A stretch of 52,044 bases of DNA from DASUFP01 sp036274495 (GCA_036274495.1 DASUFP010000042.1:1-52044); one strand, 5' to 3'. Shown: positions 34,772 to 44,602, counted from the stretch's first letter. Numbers and translations: made by a program. Notes: generated by a model not told the origin, from the letters alone.

Positions 34772-35353
34772 ATGACAACGCAACCGTTAATAAACTATTT
34801 TGAAAACTATCTTCCCTTTACCGAAAAGGAAAAATCTGTTGTCGAAGAGTATTTTAAAGAACGAAGAATAAAGCGCAGGCAGTTTATTCTGCATGAGGGC
34901 GATGTATGCAGGCATACTACTTTTGTTATCGAAGGTTGTTTCAGAACCTATATGATGGACGAAAAGGGTAAAGAACATAACCTCCAATTTGCCATTGAAA
35001 ATTGGTGGATAGGTGACATAGGCAGTTTTCATTCAGAAAAGCCAAGCAGGCTATTTATAGAAGCAATTGAAAACGCTGTTATTTTGCAGTGTAAAAAGGA
35101 AGATTTGTTAAAATTGTTTGAAGATTATCCTAAATTCAATCGGATATTCAGAGTCCTGGCTGAAAACGCCATGGTAAGTCTGCAAAACAGAATTTTGCAA
35201 AACATCAGCTCAACAGCAGAAGAACGGTACATTGATTTTGTGGAGCGTTTTCCGCATTTCATAAACAGGATTTCCAACGTGCAAATTGCATCCTACCTGG
35301 GTGTAACCCCCGAGTTTCTTAGTGCCATCCGGAAGAAAATCGCAGAATCTTAA
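34772..35353 (+). CDS. Crp/Fnr family transcriptional regulator
   Basis: 193 residues. cNMP-like roll (RRQFILHEGDVCRHTTFVIEGCFRTYMMDEKGKEHNLQFAIENWWIGD) and HTH QIASYLGVTPEFLSAIRKK at about 170-188. It belongs to the same short Crp subclass as 28501-29070 but is only distantly similar. The NmrA gene begins 93 bp downstream on the same strand; a TTAAG/CTTAA inverted repeat (35360-35376) in the gap may be its operator, by inference. Confidence 0.9.
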   Translation: MTTQPLINYFENYLPFTEKEKSVVEEYFKERRIKRRQFILHEGDVCRHTTFVIEGCFRTYMMDEKGKEHNLQFAIENWWIGDIGSFHSEKPSRLFIEAIENAVILQCKKEDLLKLFEDYPKFNRIFRVLAENAMVSLQNRILQNISSTAEERYIDFVERFPHFINRISNVQIASYLGVTPEFLSAIRKKIAES

Positions 35354-35446
35354 ACTACATTAAGGTTCTTTCTTAAGCTACTTTATAGGTGCTTTTTATT
35401 AACGTTGCTCATCTTTGCACCGTACCATTTACATCATAATAGAAAC

Positions 35447-36328
35447 ATGGAAAACAAAACCATAGCAGTTATCGGAGCCACGGGCTCACAAGGAAAAGGA
35501 GTAGTAAACGAGCTATTAAAAACAGGTGTTTTTAATGTAAGAGCCATTACCCGAAACCCTCACAAATATGAGGGTAAAGCGCACGAAGTTGTTAAAGCAG
35601 ACTTAATGGACTTAGCATCATTGACCGCTGCCTTCAGAAGCGCCTACGGAGTATTTGTGGTGACTAATTTTTGGGAGGGGGCAGACGAGTTGGCTCAGGG
35701 GAAGGTGGCGATTCAGGCGGCTAAAGATGCCGGCGTAGAACATTTTGTTTGGTCTACTTTACCCAATGTCGAGGAGGTGAGTGACGGAAAATTTGAGGTA
35801 CCGCATTTTACCGGTAAGGCACAAGTTGATACGTTCATCAAAAATGCAGGATTCAAATACTACACCTTTGTTCAGCCGCCATTTTATTTTCAAAATCTAA
35901 CCGGCATAATGAGCGCACAACCCCAGCAAGACGGGTCCATCGGGTGGACACTGCCTATTGACCCAACAAAGAAAGTGATCCACATGGCGGATGTTAACGA
36001 TTTGGGTAAAGTGGTCGCAGGCGCATTTTTACATCCCGAAAAGGTGGGAAATGGCAGCTATTTAGCCCTTGCTGCTGAACTCAACAGCTACAATGATGTA
36101 TTGGAAGCGTTTAAAGCCAATGGTAAGGACTATAGCTTTACCCGGGTTCCCCGGGAAGTATTTTCATCCTTTTTTCCGGGAGCAGGGGAGATAGCTCAAA
36201 TGTTAGCCTATTTCGAAGATCACACCTACATGGGTCCTGATTCAGATCACCGCATTCAATTAGCAAAAGAAGTTGCAACCCAAGAGTTTACTTCTCTGGA
36301 TGCATGGATTAAAAAAAATGCAAATTGA
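35447..36328 (+). CDS. NmrA-family NAD(P)-binding protein
   Basis: 293 residues from ATG 35447; the frame extends to TTG 35405 but MENKTIAVIGATGSQGKG begins at the usual place. GATGSQGKG (10-18) is the NmrA/atypical SDR cofactor motif. RAITRNPHKYEGKAHEVVKADLMD, VFVVTNFW, HFVWSTLPNVEEVS and the C-terminal AFKANGKDYSFTRVPREVF are family features. NmrA-like proteins bind NAD(P) and act as redox sensors or reductases. Likely controlled by the Crp/Fnr upstream; it overlaps the next gene. Confidence 0.9.
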   Translation: MENKTIAVIGATGSQGKGVVNELLKTGVFNVRAITRNPHKYEGKAHEVVKADLMDLASLTAAFRSAYGVFVVTNFWEGADELAQGKVAIQAAKDAGVEHFVWSTLPNVEEVSDGKFEVPHFTGKAQVDTFIKNAGFKYYTFVQPPFYFQNLTGIMSAQPQQDGSIGWTLPIDPTKKVIHMADVNDLGKVVAGAFLHPEKVGNGSYLALAAELNSYNDVLEAFKANGKDYSFTRVPREVFSSFFPGAGEIAQMLAYFEDHTYMGPDSDHRIQLAKEVATQEFTSLDAWIKKNAN

Positions 36329-36830
36329 AATAAAGAGGATTATTGCAACCGCTTTGGCCGTTGTGGTTATGGTTTCCTGCCACACGAATAGCCACAACAG
36401 ATTAAATCAAGAAACAACACAAAATACAACTATTATGGTAAAGGAAGAAAAACAAAAAATAGAAACCCTGCTCAGTGAGTATGAAAAGTCATTGAATACC
36501 TCAGATGCAAAATTGGCTCAATCACTTTACACGAATGATGGCATTTTCATGCCTACAGAGGCTCCGTCAGGAATTGGCTCTGAAGGAATCTTAAAATCTT
36601 ATGAATATGTCTTTTCCCAAATTCAATTGAACATTAAATTCTTTATTGACGAAATTCAGGTGGATGGGAACATGGCATTTGCTGTAACCGGCTCAAAGGG
36701 GACTACACGGATTAATGCAACCGGAGACACTATTCCTGAAGCTAACCGGGAATTGTTCGTCTTTGAAAAGGTTGATGGTAACTGGAAAATTGCCCGGTAC
36801 ATGTTTAATAAAACCGAACCCAAAGCATAA
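36318..36830 (+). CDS. NTF2-like (SgcJ/DUF4440) lipoprotein
   Basis: 170 residues from ATG 36318, overlapping the NmrA 3' end by 11 bp, so translation is likely coupled. MQIEIKRIIATALAVVVMVSC is a lipoprotein signal. EEKQKIETLLSEYEKSLNTSDAKLAQSLYTNDGIFMPTEAPSGIG, AFAVTGSKGTTRIN, FVFEKVDGNWKIARYMFNK is the SgcJ/EcaC-like NTF2 fold. A second, unrelated-looking DUF4440-type lipoprotein lies at 25455-26021. Confidence 0.88.
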   Translation: MQIEIKRIIATALAVVVMVSCHTNSHNRLNQETTQNTTIMVKEEKQKIETLLSEYEKSLNTSDAKLAQSLYTNDGIFMPTEAPSGIGSEGILKSYEYVFSQIQLNIKFFIDEIQVDGNMAFAVTGSKGTTRINATGDTIPEANRELFVFEKVDGNWKIARYMFNKTEPKA

Positions 36831-36838
36831 ATAAACGC

Positions 36839-36883
36839 GTTAAACAGTGGGGCGATTGCCGGGGTTCTCCCGAAACGTTATCG
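36839..36883 (+). repeat. short R''/R'-like pair after the DUF4440 gene
   Basis: GTTAAAC 36839-36845 and GTTATCG 36877-36883 with a small inner stem (CCGGGG, loop, CTCCCG). Only 45 bp, shorter than functional attC sites. The remaining intergenic DNA to 37257 shows no gene; it lies between convergent genes. Confidence 0.35.
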
Positions 36884-37257
36884 GAAAATAAAAAGGCGAA
36901 AAAGACTCCTGATTATTTTAGTATATCTTCCCTGTTAAATAAATACGGTCACCAACAGCATTTCCTTTCTTTGCATATCATTATGAGAGGAAGATTATGG
37001 ATTGTGTTTGGGAATGCGTATGCAGCAACCACTATCGAATATTTTATGAATCGAAAATCAATCTTCGAATCGATTAAAAACGACTGAAAGCATGTGGTAA
37101 ATTCACTTCCGGTAATTAAAGTAACCAGGTATTAATTATATATAGTAACCACACCTGTAGTTTGGTTTAAAAGGTGCAATATTTAAAACAAACTATACCT
37201 GATTGTGAACAAAGCTAACTTCGGGTTGAAAAACGTTAAAAAGTATTCAATGCATCA

Positions 37258-39135
37258 TCATTCCTTTACAAAACGCAATTTTGAATACGTGCTTTTCGAA
37301 TCAATAAGTTTCACAATATAAATCCCTGACGGCAACGCCTGTATGGGAATTTGTATGTTTGAGTGAAACAGCTTGTTATTGCTCATCATTAAACTGCCTT
37401 TGGAATCGAAGATTTCATAGCCAACTATCAAATTACCATTTTCCGCCTGTGACACATGAAGCACATCCCCGGCAGGGTTTGGGAATATCGTAAAGGTCAG
37501 TCCGGCATCAGCCACTTCTCCAAGTCCCACATTGCTGGTGTTTAAATAAACTTTCCAGTACTGATTACTTGAAGGAGAAAAGGAGGTGACATTCCCGCCC
37601 TGCAATTGGGCGCAAACAATCAGGTCGGGCTTATTATCATGATTCATATCCATTGTGCTCCAGGTCTGGCTGCCTGTATTGTGTGATGTAAATGCGTATC
37701 CTCCAACACCGTTATAACCATAGGTAATGCCTCCGTTGATGGTACCACCGTTAGGACAGCCCCAGTTGACGGAACCGGACGAAAAGCTGCTCCCGTTGCC
37801 GGCGAATACTTTCCAGTACTGATTGGCGGAAGGGGAAAACGAAGTGACATTTCCCCCTTGTAACTGAGCGGTTACCACCAGATCAAGGTACCCATCGCCA
37901 TCCAAATCCATCACGCTCCACGACTGACTTCCGGTATCATCCGTTGAAACGGCCGTCCCGCCAATGGCATTGTATCCGTTAGTTACTCCGGAAGTGATAT
38001 CACCGCCATTGGGACAGTTCCAGTTGATGGCGGAAGTTGAAAATCCTGATCCGTTGTTCAAATACACTTTCCAGTACTGGTTGCTCGATGGGGAAAAAGA
38101 GGTAACATTACCTCCCTGCAATTGGGCGCAAACGACCAAGTCGGGCTTGTTATCGTGATTCATATCCATTGTGTTCCAGGTCTGGCTGCCGGTATTGTGT
38201 GATGTAAATGCGTATCCTCCAACACCGTTATAACCATAGGTAATGCCTCCGTTTAGGGTACCGCCGTTAGGACAGTTCCAGTTGATGGCACTTGATGAAA
38301 AGCCAATTCCGTTGCCGGTATATACTTTCCAGTACTGATTGCCGGAAGGAGAAAACGAGGTAACATTACCCCCCTGTAACTGAGCAGTTACAACCAGATC
38401 AAGGTACCCGTCGCCATCCATATCCATTACCGTCCAGGACTGACTGCCGGTATCATCCGTTGAAATGGCCGTCCCGCCAATGGCATTATACCCGTTGGTT
38501 ACCCCGGAAGTGATATCGCCGCCATTGGGACAGTTCCAGTTGATGGCAGAAGTTGAAAATCCGGATCCGGTGTTCAAATACACTTTCCAGTACTGATTAC
38601 TTGAAGGAGAAAAAGAGGTGACATTACCTCCCTGCAACTGTGCGGTGACCACCAGGTCGGGTTTGTTGTCGTGATTCATATCGATCACGCTCCAGGACTG
38701 GCTGCCGGTATTGTGCGATGTAAGCGCAAATCCCCCCGGTCCGTTAAACCCATACGTAACACCTCCGTTTAGGGTACCACCGTTAGGACAGCTCCAGTTG
38801 ATGGCGTTGGATGAAAATCCGGTACCGTTGCCGGTGTATACTTTCCAGTACTGATTGGATGAAGGAGAAAACGAAGTAACATTACCTCCCTGCAGCTGGG
38901 CAGTCACCACCAGATCCGGGTAACCGTCGCCATCCATATCCATCACGCTCCACGACTGACTTCCGGTATTGTCGGTTGAAACGGCTGTACCGCCAATGGC
39001 ATTGTATCCATTGGTTACTCCGGAAGTAATATCGCCGCCATTGGGACAGTTCCAGTTGGTTGCAGAGTTGTTAAAACCCTGCGCACCTGCACAGATGGCA
39101 ACAACGCATAACAAGGCTGTGTAAAGGTATCGCAT
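37258..39135 (-). CDS. T9SS type A cargo with FG-GAP/VCBS-like tandem repeats
   Basis: 625 residues. Signal peptide MRYLYTALLCVVAICAGAQ. Six 86-residue repeats alternate between two types: one with MDMDGDGYPDLVVTAQLQGG (calcium-binding-like DxDxDG), the other with IDMNHDNKPDLVV. Each ends SNQYWKVY. They recall FG-GAP/VCBS blades; six or seven would close a propeller. The C-terminal FTIFPNPAGDVLHVSQ, IFDSKGSLMMS, LPSGIYIVKLIDSKSTYSKLRFVKE is a T9SS type A domain. Last gene of the minus-strand group. Confidence 0.9.
   Translation of the reverse strand: MRYLYTALLCVVAICAGAQGFNNSATNWNCPNGGDITSGVTNGYNAIGGTAVSTDNTGSQSWSVMDMDGDGYPDLVVTAQLQGGNVTSFSPSSNQYWKVYTGNGTGFSSNAINWSCPNGGTLNGGVTYGFNGPGGFALTSHNTGSQSWSVIDMNHDNKPDLVVTAQLQGGNVTSFSPSSNQYWKVYLNTGSGFSTSAINWNCPNGGDITSGVTNGYNAIGGTAISTDDTGSQSWTVMDMDGDGYLDLVVTAQLQGGNVTSFSPSGNQYWKVYTGNGIGFSSSAINWNCPNGGTLNGGITYGYNGVGGYAFTSHNTGSQTWNTMDMNHDNKPDLVVCAQLQGGNVTSFSPSSNQYWKVYLNNGSGFSTSAINWNCPNGGDITSGVTNGYNAIGGTAVSTDDTGSQSWSVMDLDGDGYLDLVVTAQLQGGNVTSFSPSANQYWKVFAGNGSSFSSGSVNWGCPNGGTINGGITYGYNGVGGYAFTSHNTGSQTWSTMDMNHDNKPDLIVCAQLQGGNVTSFSPSSNQYWKVYLNTSNVGLGEVADAGLTFTIFPNPAGDVLHVSQAENGNLIVGYEIFDSKGSLMMSNNKLFHSNIQIPIQALPSGIYIVKLIDSKSTYSKLRFVKE
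37540..39057 (-). repeat. six 258-bp tandem coding repeats (516-bp pair, three times)
   Basis: Two 258-bp unit types alternate A-B-A-B-A-B. The 516-bp period is visible directly: the same motif starts at about 38010 and 38526. Identity between like units is high enough to suggest recent amplification or conversion. Confidence 0.85.
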
Positions 39136-39161
39136 GGTGATGATTTTGAAATAGAAGGTTC

Positions 39162-40619
39162 TTATTGCTTAACGAACTTCCTTGTGGTAGTTCGCTGATC
39201 GGAAGATAGCCGGATGAAATAAATTCCGGATGCCAGGTCCCTGATATCGAAAGAAACAGATCCGCTGTATAAATCATTCAGCGTTTTTGTTTTCAAAATT
39301 CTTCCGGAGACATCCGCAACAAACATATTAACCGCATCACCGGTAGTTGCCAATTCATAACTAACGGTTATGTTTTCGGCCGCAGGATTGGGATATATGA
39401 AAATGGATTCATCGAATGATGTTTCATTTATTCCGGTACTTGTTCCCGGAGCAACTGTTACGGTTTTTGCCTGGTAGCCGTTTCCACATGCACCTGTAGT
39501 GGTTAACTCCACAACATAGGTTCCGGCACCTTGTGTAAGTCCGTAATCATGTGTCGGAGGATTTTGTAAATTGGAAGTTGTCAGGTCACCAAAGTTCCAG
39601 CTGTAACCGGTAGCATTGGTCGATGCGTTCACAACGGTTAACAGCAGGTTGGTGGTCCCGTACGAAAAGGATGATGTTGCAGCCGGGTTTACAGTAACAT
39701 TTTGTGTATGCGACGCAGTGCAGGTTGAATTCCATCCTGTATAAAGAATAGTATAGGTAGCCGTTTTAGTGCCGCCGGTTGAATAAGCGTGATAACCCCA
39801 GCCGCCGGAGCTTGTTGGTGAACCATCTCCAAAGTCGATGTAGGAATCATTCGGAGTGGTGTTATACATGTCGTCATTAAAATGAACAGGCAGTGTACCG
39901 GATCCCCCTGTGAAAGTAAAAAAATCACCAACGCAGGCCGAAGAAGGGGTGGCGCTTAATGTTGCGGTTGGCATAGTAAAACTGATTGTGGGTCGGAAAA
40001 TGAGGTCTTTATCGCCGTAAACCGGATGTACAAAACCATTTCCGTCATCATAGGCATAGGCATTATTTCCATACATCTGGGAATTATCGGGGGCGCATGC
40101 CACTAAAAAGGAGTCGGCCACCAGTGGGGCAAAAACCGCTGCCGCAAAGCCTCCGCTGACCGTAACCGGGGGAGAAAAATTTGCGCCATAATCATTCCAG
40201 CCTGCGGTGATAGTAACATTTGCTGTTCCCAAAGGCGATCCGGTAGGTTCTCCGTTTGAATTGATGGCATAAACCAGCACCTGTGCATTCACATTCGACA
40301 CCAGCTTAACAGCTCTTACATCAACCCTGGTAACCTGACCGTTATAATTCGGGAATGTCTGAAAATACAAATAGGGCTGGTAGGTGAATAAGCCTCCGCA
40401 TTGTTCCGGCTGGCCATAGATATTGCCCACATAGTTGACTTTATCGGAACAGGTAACCATTGACACCCGGTCACCATTGGTATTTGAAACAGTAGCGGCC
40501 GTTTTCTCAGAGGAAGGGAATACGGGAATGGCTCTGCGTCCCGACTGAACCTGTTGCGCCTGCAGGGCGGTAAGAGAAGAAATCAGCAATATAACAAGTA
40601 GTTGTAATTTTTTTGCCAT
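39162..40619 (-). CDS. T9SS type A cargo with PKD domain
   Basis: About 485 residues from ATG 40619 (MAKKLQLLVILLISSLTALQAQ signal); a TTG five codons upstream is unlikely. The body begins with a region of unknown fold (YQPYLYFQTFPNYNGQVTRVDVRAVKLVSNVNAQVLVYAI). A PKD domain FSYGTTNLLLTVVNAST, YSWNFGDLTTSNLQNPPTHDYGLTQGAGTYVVELTTTGACG precedes the T9SS domain (IFIYPNPAAENITVSYE, VADVSGRILKTKTL, LASGIYFIRLSS). Starts 64 bp after the response regulator, so it may share its transcript. Confidence 0.87.
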   Translation of the reverse strand: MAKKLQLLVILLISSLTALQAQQVQSGRRAIPVFPSSEKTAATVSNTNGDRVSMVTCSDKVNYVGNIYGQPEQCGGLFTYQPYLYFQTFPNYNGQVTRVDVRAVKLVSNVNAQVLVYAINSNGEPTGSPLGTANVTITAGWNDYGANFSPPVTVSGGFAAAVFAPLVADSFLVACAPDNSQMYGNNAYAYDDGNGFVHPVYGDKDLIFRPTISFTMPTATLSATPSSACVGDFFTFTGGSGTLPVHFNDDMYNTTPNDSYIDFGDGSPTSSGGWGYHAYSTGGTKTATYTILYTGWNSTCTASHTQNVTVNPAATSSFSYGTTNLLLTVVNASTNATGYSWNFGDLTTSNLQNPPTHDYGLTQGAGTYVVELTTTGACGNGYQAKTVTVAPGTSTGINETSFDESIFIYPNPAAENITVSYELATTGDAVNMFVADVSGRILKTKTLNDLYSGSVSFDIRDLASGIYFIRLSSDQRTTTRKFVKQ

Positions 40620-40682
40620 GATCTTTTTTTTCAAAAATACCAGCTAAAAGAGACAACTTCCTTACCGTAAAATAAAATAAAA

Positions 40683-41447
40683 TCACATTTTATAGCTTTT
40701 TAAGAGGGCGAGCACCTCCTGTTTCTTCCTTCTTGAAATTTCAAGTTCCTTTTCGTTTTGCATGGTGATAATGCAGGGTTCTCCCTTTGAATACCCCTTG
40801 ATATAATTGATATTGATGATGCAGTTTTTGTGGATACGGACAAAATAGGGCACGGCAGAAAGATATTCTTCGAATTCTTTCAGGGTTTTACTACTGCTGA
40901 ATTGTTCATTTCCGGAGGTAAAAAGACTGCTGTAGTTCCAGTCGGATTCAATGTAACTGATGTCGCTTATTTTGATGAAGCGAACCGTATCATTTTTATG
41001 CAAGGCGATTTTTTTATCGTACCCTTCTTCAACTACACTCTGTAGAAGGTTCAATATGAGGTTCTGATTTATCAGGCTGTCTTTCAGCTTTTCAGCGGCT
41101 TTTTTAACTGCATTTTGAAGATCGGGAATGGCGACAGGCTTAAGCAGGTAATCGAGCGCGCTGAATTTAATGGCATTGATGGCATATTCATCGTAGCTGG
41201 TGATAAAGATGACGTCAAAAGGAATTTTTTCAAATTTTTTGAGCAAGGTAAATCCATTACCTGTCGGCATCTGTATATCGAGAAACACCAGGTCAGGTTT
41301 TGTATCATTTATCAGGCCAAAGGCCTCTTCCGCATTCCCCGCTTCACCAACCAATTCGGTTTCCGGACAAAAATGATGAAGCAGGTCTTTCAAAACAATT
41401 CTGCTGTCACTTTCATCATCCACCAAAACACATCTTATTTTTGTCAT
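40683..41447 (-). CDS. LytTR response regulator
   Basis: 254 residues. The receiver domain has acidic pair DDE at 10-12, phosphoacceptor in LVFLDIQMP (Asp 57), FITSYDEYA and KPV lysine. The LytTR DNA-binding domain at about 150-250 (HKNDTVRFIKISDISYIESDWNYSSLF, FVRIHKNCIININYI, LEISRRKKQEV) is standard. Starts 11 bp after the kinase gene ends; the two form a pair. LytTR proteins bind imperfect direct repeats; none identified here. Likely targets include the T9SS genes immediately downstream, by inference. Confidence 0.93.
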   Translation of the reverse strand: MTKIRCVLVDDESDSRIVLKDLLHHFCPETELVGEAGNAEEAFGLINDTKPDLVFLDIQMPTGNGFTLLKKFEKIPFDVIFITSYDEYAINAIKFSALDYLLKPVAIPDLQNAVKKAAEKLKDSLINQNLILNLLQSVVEEGYDKKIALHKNDTVRFIKISDISYIESDWNYSSLFTSGNEQFSSSKTLKEFEEYLSAVPYFVRIHKNCIININYIKGYSKGEPCIITMQNEKELEISRRKKQEVLALLKSYKM

Positions 41448-41458
41448 GATGTAATTTC

Positions 41459-44443
41459 TTAAATAACGATTTCCACTCTTGTTCCTGCCGTGTTGTTATT
41501 TGAATCGGTAATATTTTTTATATTGATGGTACTGCCCGACATGCTGATTAATTCAAGGCGTCTGCGAGTTAATGTAATGCCGAGTGATTTGTGGTTAAAC
41601 ATCTTTTTAATGTTAGCAGAATTCTCGATGCCAATACCGTTATCTTCAATTACCGCGAGTATCTTTTCGCCTTCCTGACTGATATGCATACTCAGTTTTG
41701 CTTTGCGAAGTCCGTTTAGTGGCATCAGCCCGTGCCAAATGGCGTTTTCCAGAAAAGGTTGTAATATCATAGAGGGAATGACCGTGTTTTCAATATCAAC
41801 ATTCTCATCTATCTGCAAATCGAATTCAAACTTTTCGGCAAAACGTAATTGTTCCAGTTCAATATACAAACGAATGGCTTCAATTTCTTTCGATAAAGCA
41901 ACTATGTTTTCATTCGTGTTAACCAGGATCAAACGGATCAGTTGACTGAATTTAGTCAGCAAACTGTAGGCTTCATGCTGGTTTTTTTGTAAGATCTGGC
42001 TTTGAATGCTATTGATGGCATTAAACACAAAGTGAGGGTTCATTTGAGCACGCAATGCCTGTAACTGAAATGCAGATAGTTTTTTCTCAGTTTCAAATTT
42101 CTCTTTATTTATTTTATGGATAACCGTGCTTCTCCATTTAATAAACAGGTATGTAAGTAACACTGCCACCAATAACTCACCGAAAATGAACCACCACGTA
42201 AGCCAATAGGGTTTTGAGATAGAGAATTTATATACAGCTGCCTGTTTGCTTAGCAATCCGCTGTTATTCACTCCCCACACTTTCAAGGTATATGTACCCG
42301 GACTAAGGTTCTGAAACTCTATTTTGTTTCCTGTCAGATCTTTTTCCAGATCAGATTTCCCCTGTAAGACATATTTAAGGGTTACATTTTTAGAATCTTT
42401 AAATGAAAGCACATCCACATAAAAAAGTAAATTGTTTTCATCATGGCGGAATTTGCTAAATACATCAGGACTAATTTGGATGCTGTCGTTTAAAATGATT
42501 TTATTAACGTAAACGGGCGGAGGTACTCTGTTGAGCCAGTAGGCTGATGCATTTATTTTCACCAACCCCTTTTGGGTTCCGGCGTACAGGTTGTTATTGA
42601 AATATTCAAGGCAAAATACTTCTTCGGACGGTAAACCATCAGACGACCTGTAATTGCTGACTGAAAACCCGGATGTGTCGTTAAGAGTGATCCGGCTGAT
42701 TCCTTTACGGGTGCCAACGTAAAAAGTATTGTTTTCGGCTTCAACTATAGAATTGCACAGGTTGCTGGCAAGGCCGTCCTTTATGGAAATCTCACGCCAT
42801 TGCCGGTTCTCAAAAAAAAGCACGCCGCTTCCTTTGGTACAGACCCAGATCCGGTTTTCCTTGTCATGGTATAAATAATTCACCCTTGTTTTAAGGCTGG
42901 GATTGCTGTTCCCAAGGTAATCGAAACTGCCGTCTTTGAGATGGTATAGTCCGTTAAGGGTGCCGATGAGGAAATCATTGTTACCCGTTTTTAATACCAT
43001 ACGGCCCCTGGCAGGAAGTTTAATGGTATGTACCAGTTTTGATTTATAGTAGGTGTAAAGGCTGCCATAGGAAAGAATATAAAGGGAGTCGTTGTCCCCG
43101 AAAGCCATGTCCTGTGCATTTAAACTGGCATTATTTTCATTCTTTATTAAGGCGATTTGATTCAGTTCCTTATCAAACCAGCCGGTAATGCCACCGCACA
43201 AAAAGATTTTATTATCATAAGGTGTAATGCGTAAACGCCCCGAATTAAACGGTCGTTGAATTTGCCGGATGTTAAAACAGTTACCTGAACTGTCAACTTT
43301 TACAAACTGGTGATTTTGATTTACCGCATATACAGTGTTACCTATTTTTGAAATTCCGATAATTTTATTTTGCAAATCAGGGTCTGTAAAAACGGTAGCC
43401 ATCATGGTTGGCGCATAGTATATACCACTGCCTAACGAACTTATCCATATTCCGTCTTCGCTGTCAACCAATACATCGCTAATGGTGATGCCATCAAAAA
43501 AGTGCTTTGGTTCCGAATTCAGGTTGCCATACTTAAAAAGCAAAACACCTCCTTTTGCAAAACAAACCCACAGGTTTTGGTAGCGGTCGACGGTAAGTTT
43601 TACAATCTGGTCGGCAAATAACCTTTCATCCTGTGTTCCATCTTTGTGCACAATTAAAATGCTGTTTTGATAGGTATACAACAAATCTCCATGGGATAAA
43701 AAGGTTTGCCGGATGTATGGGAATACGGTGAAGATAGATTCTGCAAGAAAGGGAAAGGCTTTATGAATATGTTTGGTCTGGATATTTACATACTGATATA
43801 ATTTTTGATTTCTTAATCGGGTAAATATGAGTGAGTCATCATCAGGAATGGAATTGGAACTGATCAGTTGTCCGCTGTCGGGTTCAAAAATAACCCGGGC
43901 AACGGTATCGTGCGTTGGTTTCAGTTCTTCAAAACGCTGGTAGTTATGTTCCGGAAAAACCTTTATCATCCGGAATGAGGTGCCGAGCCAAAGTGTATCA
44001 TGTTGATCAACATACAAATCATATATGAGCCTGTTTCCGAATTGTAAATTATGTGCTAAAGAATCGTTACAGGCGGTGGTATAAAATACATCATCCAGGA
44101 AGTAGCCCACCTTGCCGTCGAAACTGCTCACCCAGATTCTTCCTTTGTAATCTTCGAAGAGGTTAAAAAAGGTATAGCCGGGAAGGCCGTCTTCGATGGT
44201 AAAGGTCTTAAAGACTGCTCCGTTATATTTAAAAACACCGCCTTCCGTAATACCCCAGATGTATCCCTTTTTATCCTGGATAATCCTATATACTTCTGAA
44301 CCGGGAAGCCCCTGGCCGGTATTGATATTACTGAAAATGTAATTTTGGGCAAAAAGCCCGGAGGAGATCAGGAAAGAGCTAACGATGGCGAAAGCAACAC
44401 ATGAGACCTTAAATCCGGAGCCTGTTCTTTTCATTCTGTACAT
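41459..44443 (-). CDS. sensor histidine kinase, Reg_prop periplasmic domain, LytS type
   Basis: 994 residues; ATG at 44443, or at 44434 (MKRTGSG). N-terminal signal/anchor, then a large periplasmic Reg_prop beta-propeller (IIQDKKGYIWGITEGGVFKYNG, YEDYKGRIWVSSF, DKENRIWVCTKGSGVLFF), a Y_Y_Y domain before residue 743, one transmembrane helix at about 749-768, and a LytS-type HisKA_7TM-like kinase core: MNPHFVFNAINSIQ (His about 804), ENAIWHG, EDNGIGIEN and a G-rich lid near the end. Partner of the LytTR regulator. Confidence 0.92.
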   Translation of the reverse strand: MYRMKRTGSGFKVSCVAFAIVSSFLISSGLFAQNYIFSNINTGQGLPGSEVYRIIQDKKGYIWGITEGGVFKYNGAVFKTFTIEDGLPGYTFFNLFEDYKGRIWVSSFDGKVGYFLDDVFYTTACNDSLAHNLQFGNRLIYDLYVDQHDTLWLGTSFRMIKVFPEHNYQRFEELKPTHDTVARVIFEPDSGQLISSNSIPDDDSLIFTRLRNQKLYQYVNIQTKHIHKAFPFLAESIFTVFPYIRQTFLSHGDLLYTYQNSILIVHKDGTQDERLFADQIVKLTVDRYQNLWVCFAKGGVLLFKYGNLNSEPKHFFDGITISDVLVDSEDGIWISSLGSGIYYAPTMMATVFTDPDLQNKIIGISKIGNTVYAVNQNHQFVKVDSSGNCFNIRQIQRPFNSGRLRITPYDNKIFLCGGITGWFDKELNQIALIKNENNASLNAQDMAFGDNDSLYILSYGSLYTYYKSKLVHTIKLPARGRMVLKTGNNDFLIGTLNGLYHLKDGSFDYLGNSNPSLKTRVNYLYHDKENRIWVCTKGSGVLFFENRQWREISIKDGLASNLCNSIVEAENNTFYVGTRKGISRITLNDTSGFSVSNYRSSDGLPSEEVFCLEYFNNNLYAGTQKGLVKINASAYWLNRVPPPVYVNKIILNDSIQISPDVFSKFRHDENNLLFYVDVLSFKDSKNVTLKYVLQGKSDLEKDLTGNKIEFQNLSPGTYTLKVWGVNNSGLLSKQAAVYKFSISKPYWLTWWFIFGELLVAVLLTYLFIKWRSTVIHKINKEKFETEKKLSAFQLQALRAQMNPHFVFNAINSIQSQILQKNQHEAYSLLTKFSQLIRLILVNTNENIVALSKEIEAIRLYIELEQLRFAEKFEFDLQIDENVDIENTVIPSMILQPFLENAIWHGLMPLNGLRKAKLSMHISQEGEKILAVIEDNGIGIENSANIKKMFNHKSLGITLTRRRLELISMSGSTINIKNITDSNNNTAGTRVEIVI

Positions 44444-44602
44444 AAAAGTACACAGATAATAGCATCGAAAACACGGTGTGAAAAATAGTTATTTTGAGGT
44501 CAACCTAAACGTATCACTAAAAATTCCCGGGGGAATAAATGGGAGCGCTGTGGTTCTTATAAGAAACCTGAAGGAAGTCACAAAAGTTGAACACCCAACC
44601 CA

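Noticed and set aside
37540..39057. Regular repeats that might suggest a CRISPR or satellite
   Set aside because: They are in frame, 258 bp long and encode propeller blades; no short repeats with unique spacers.
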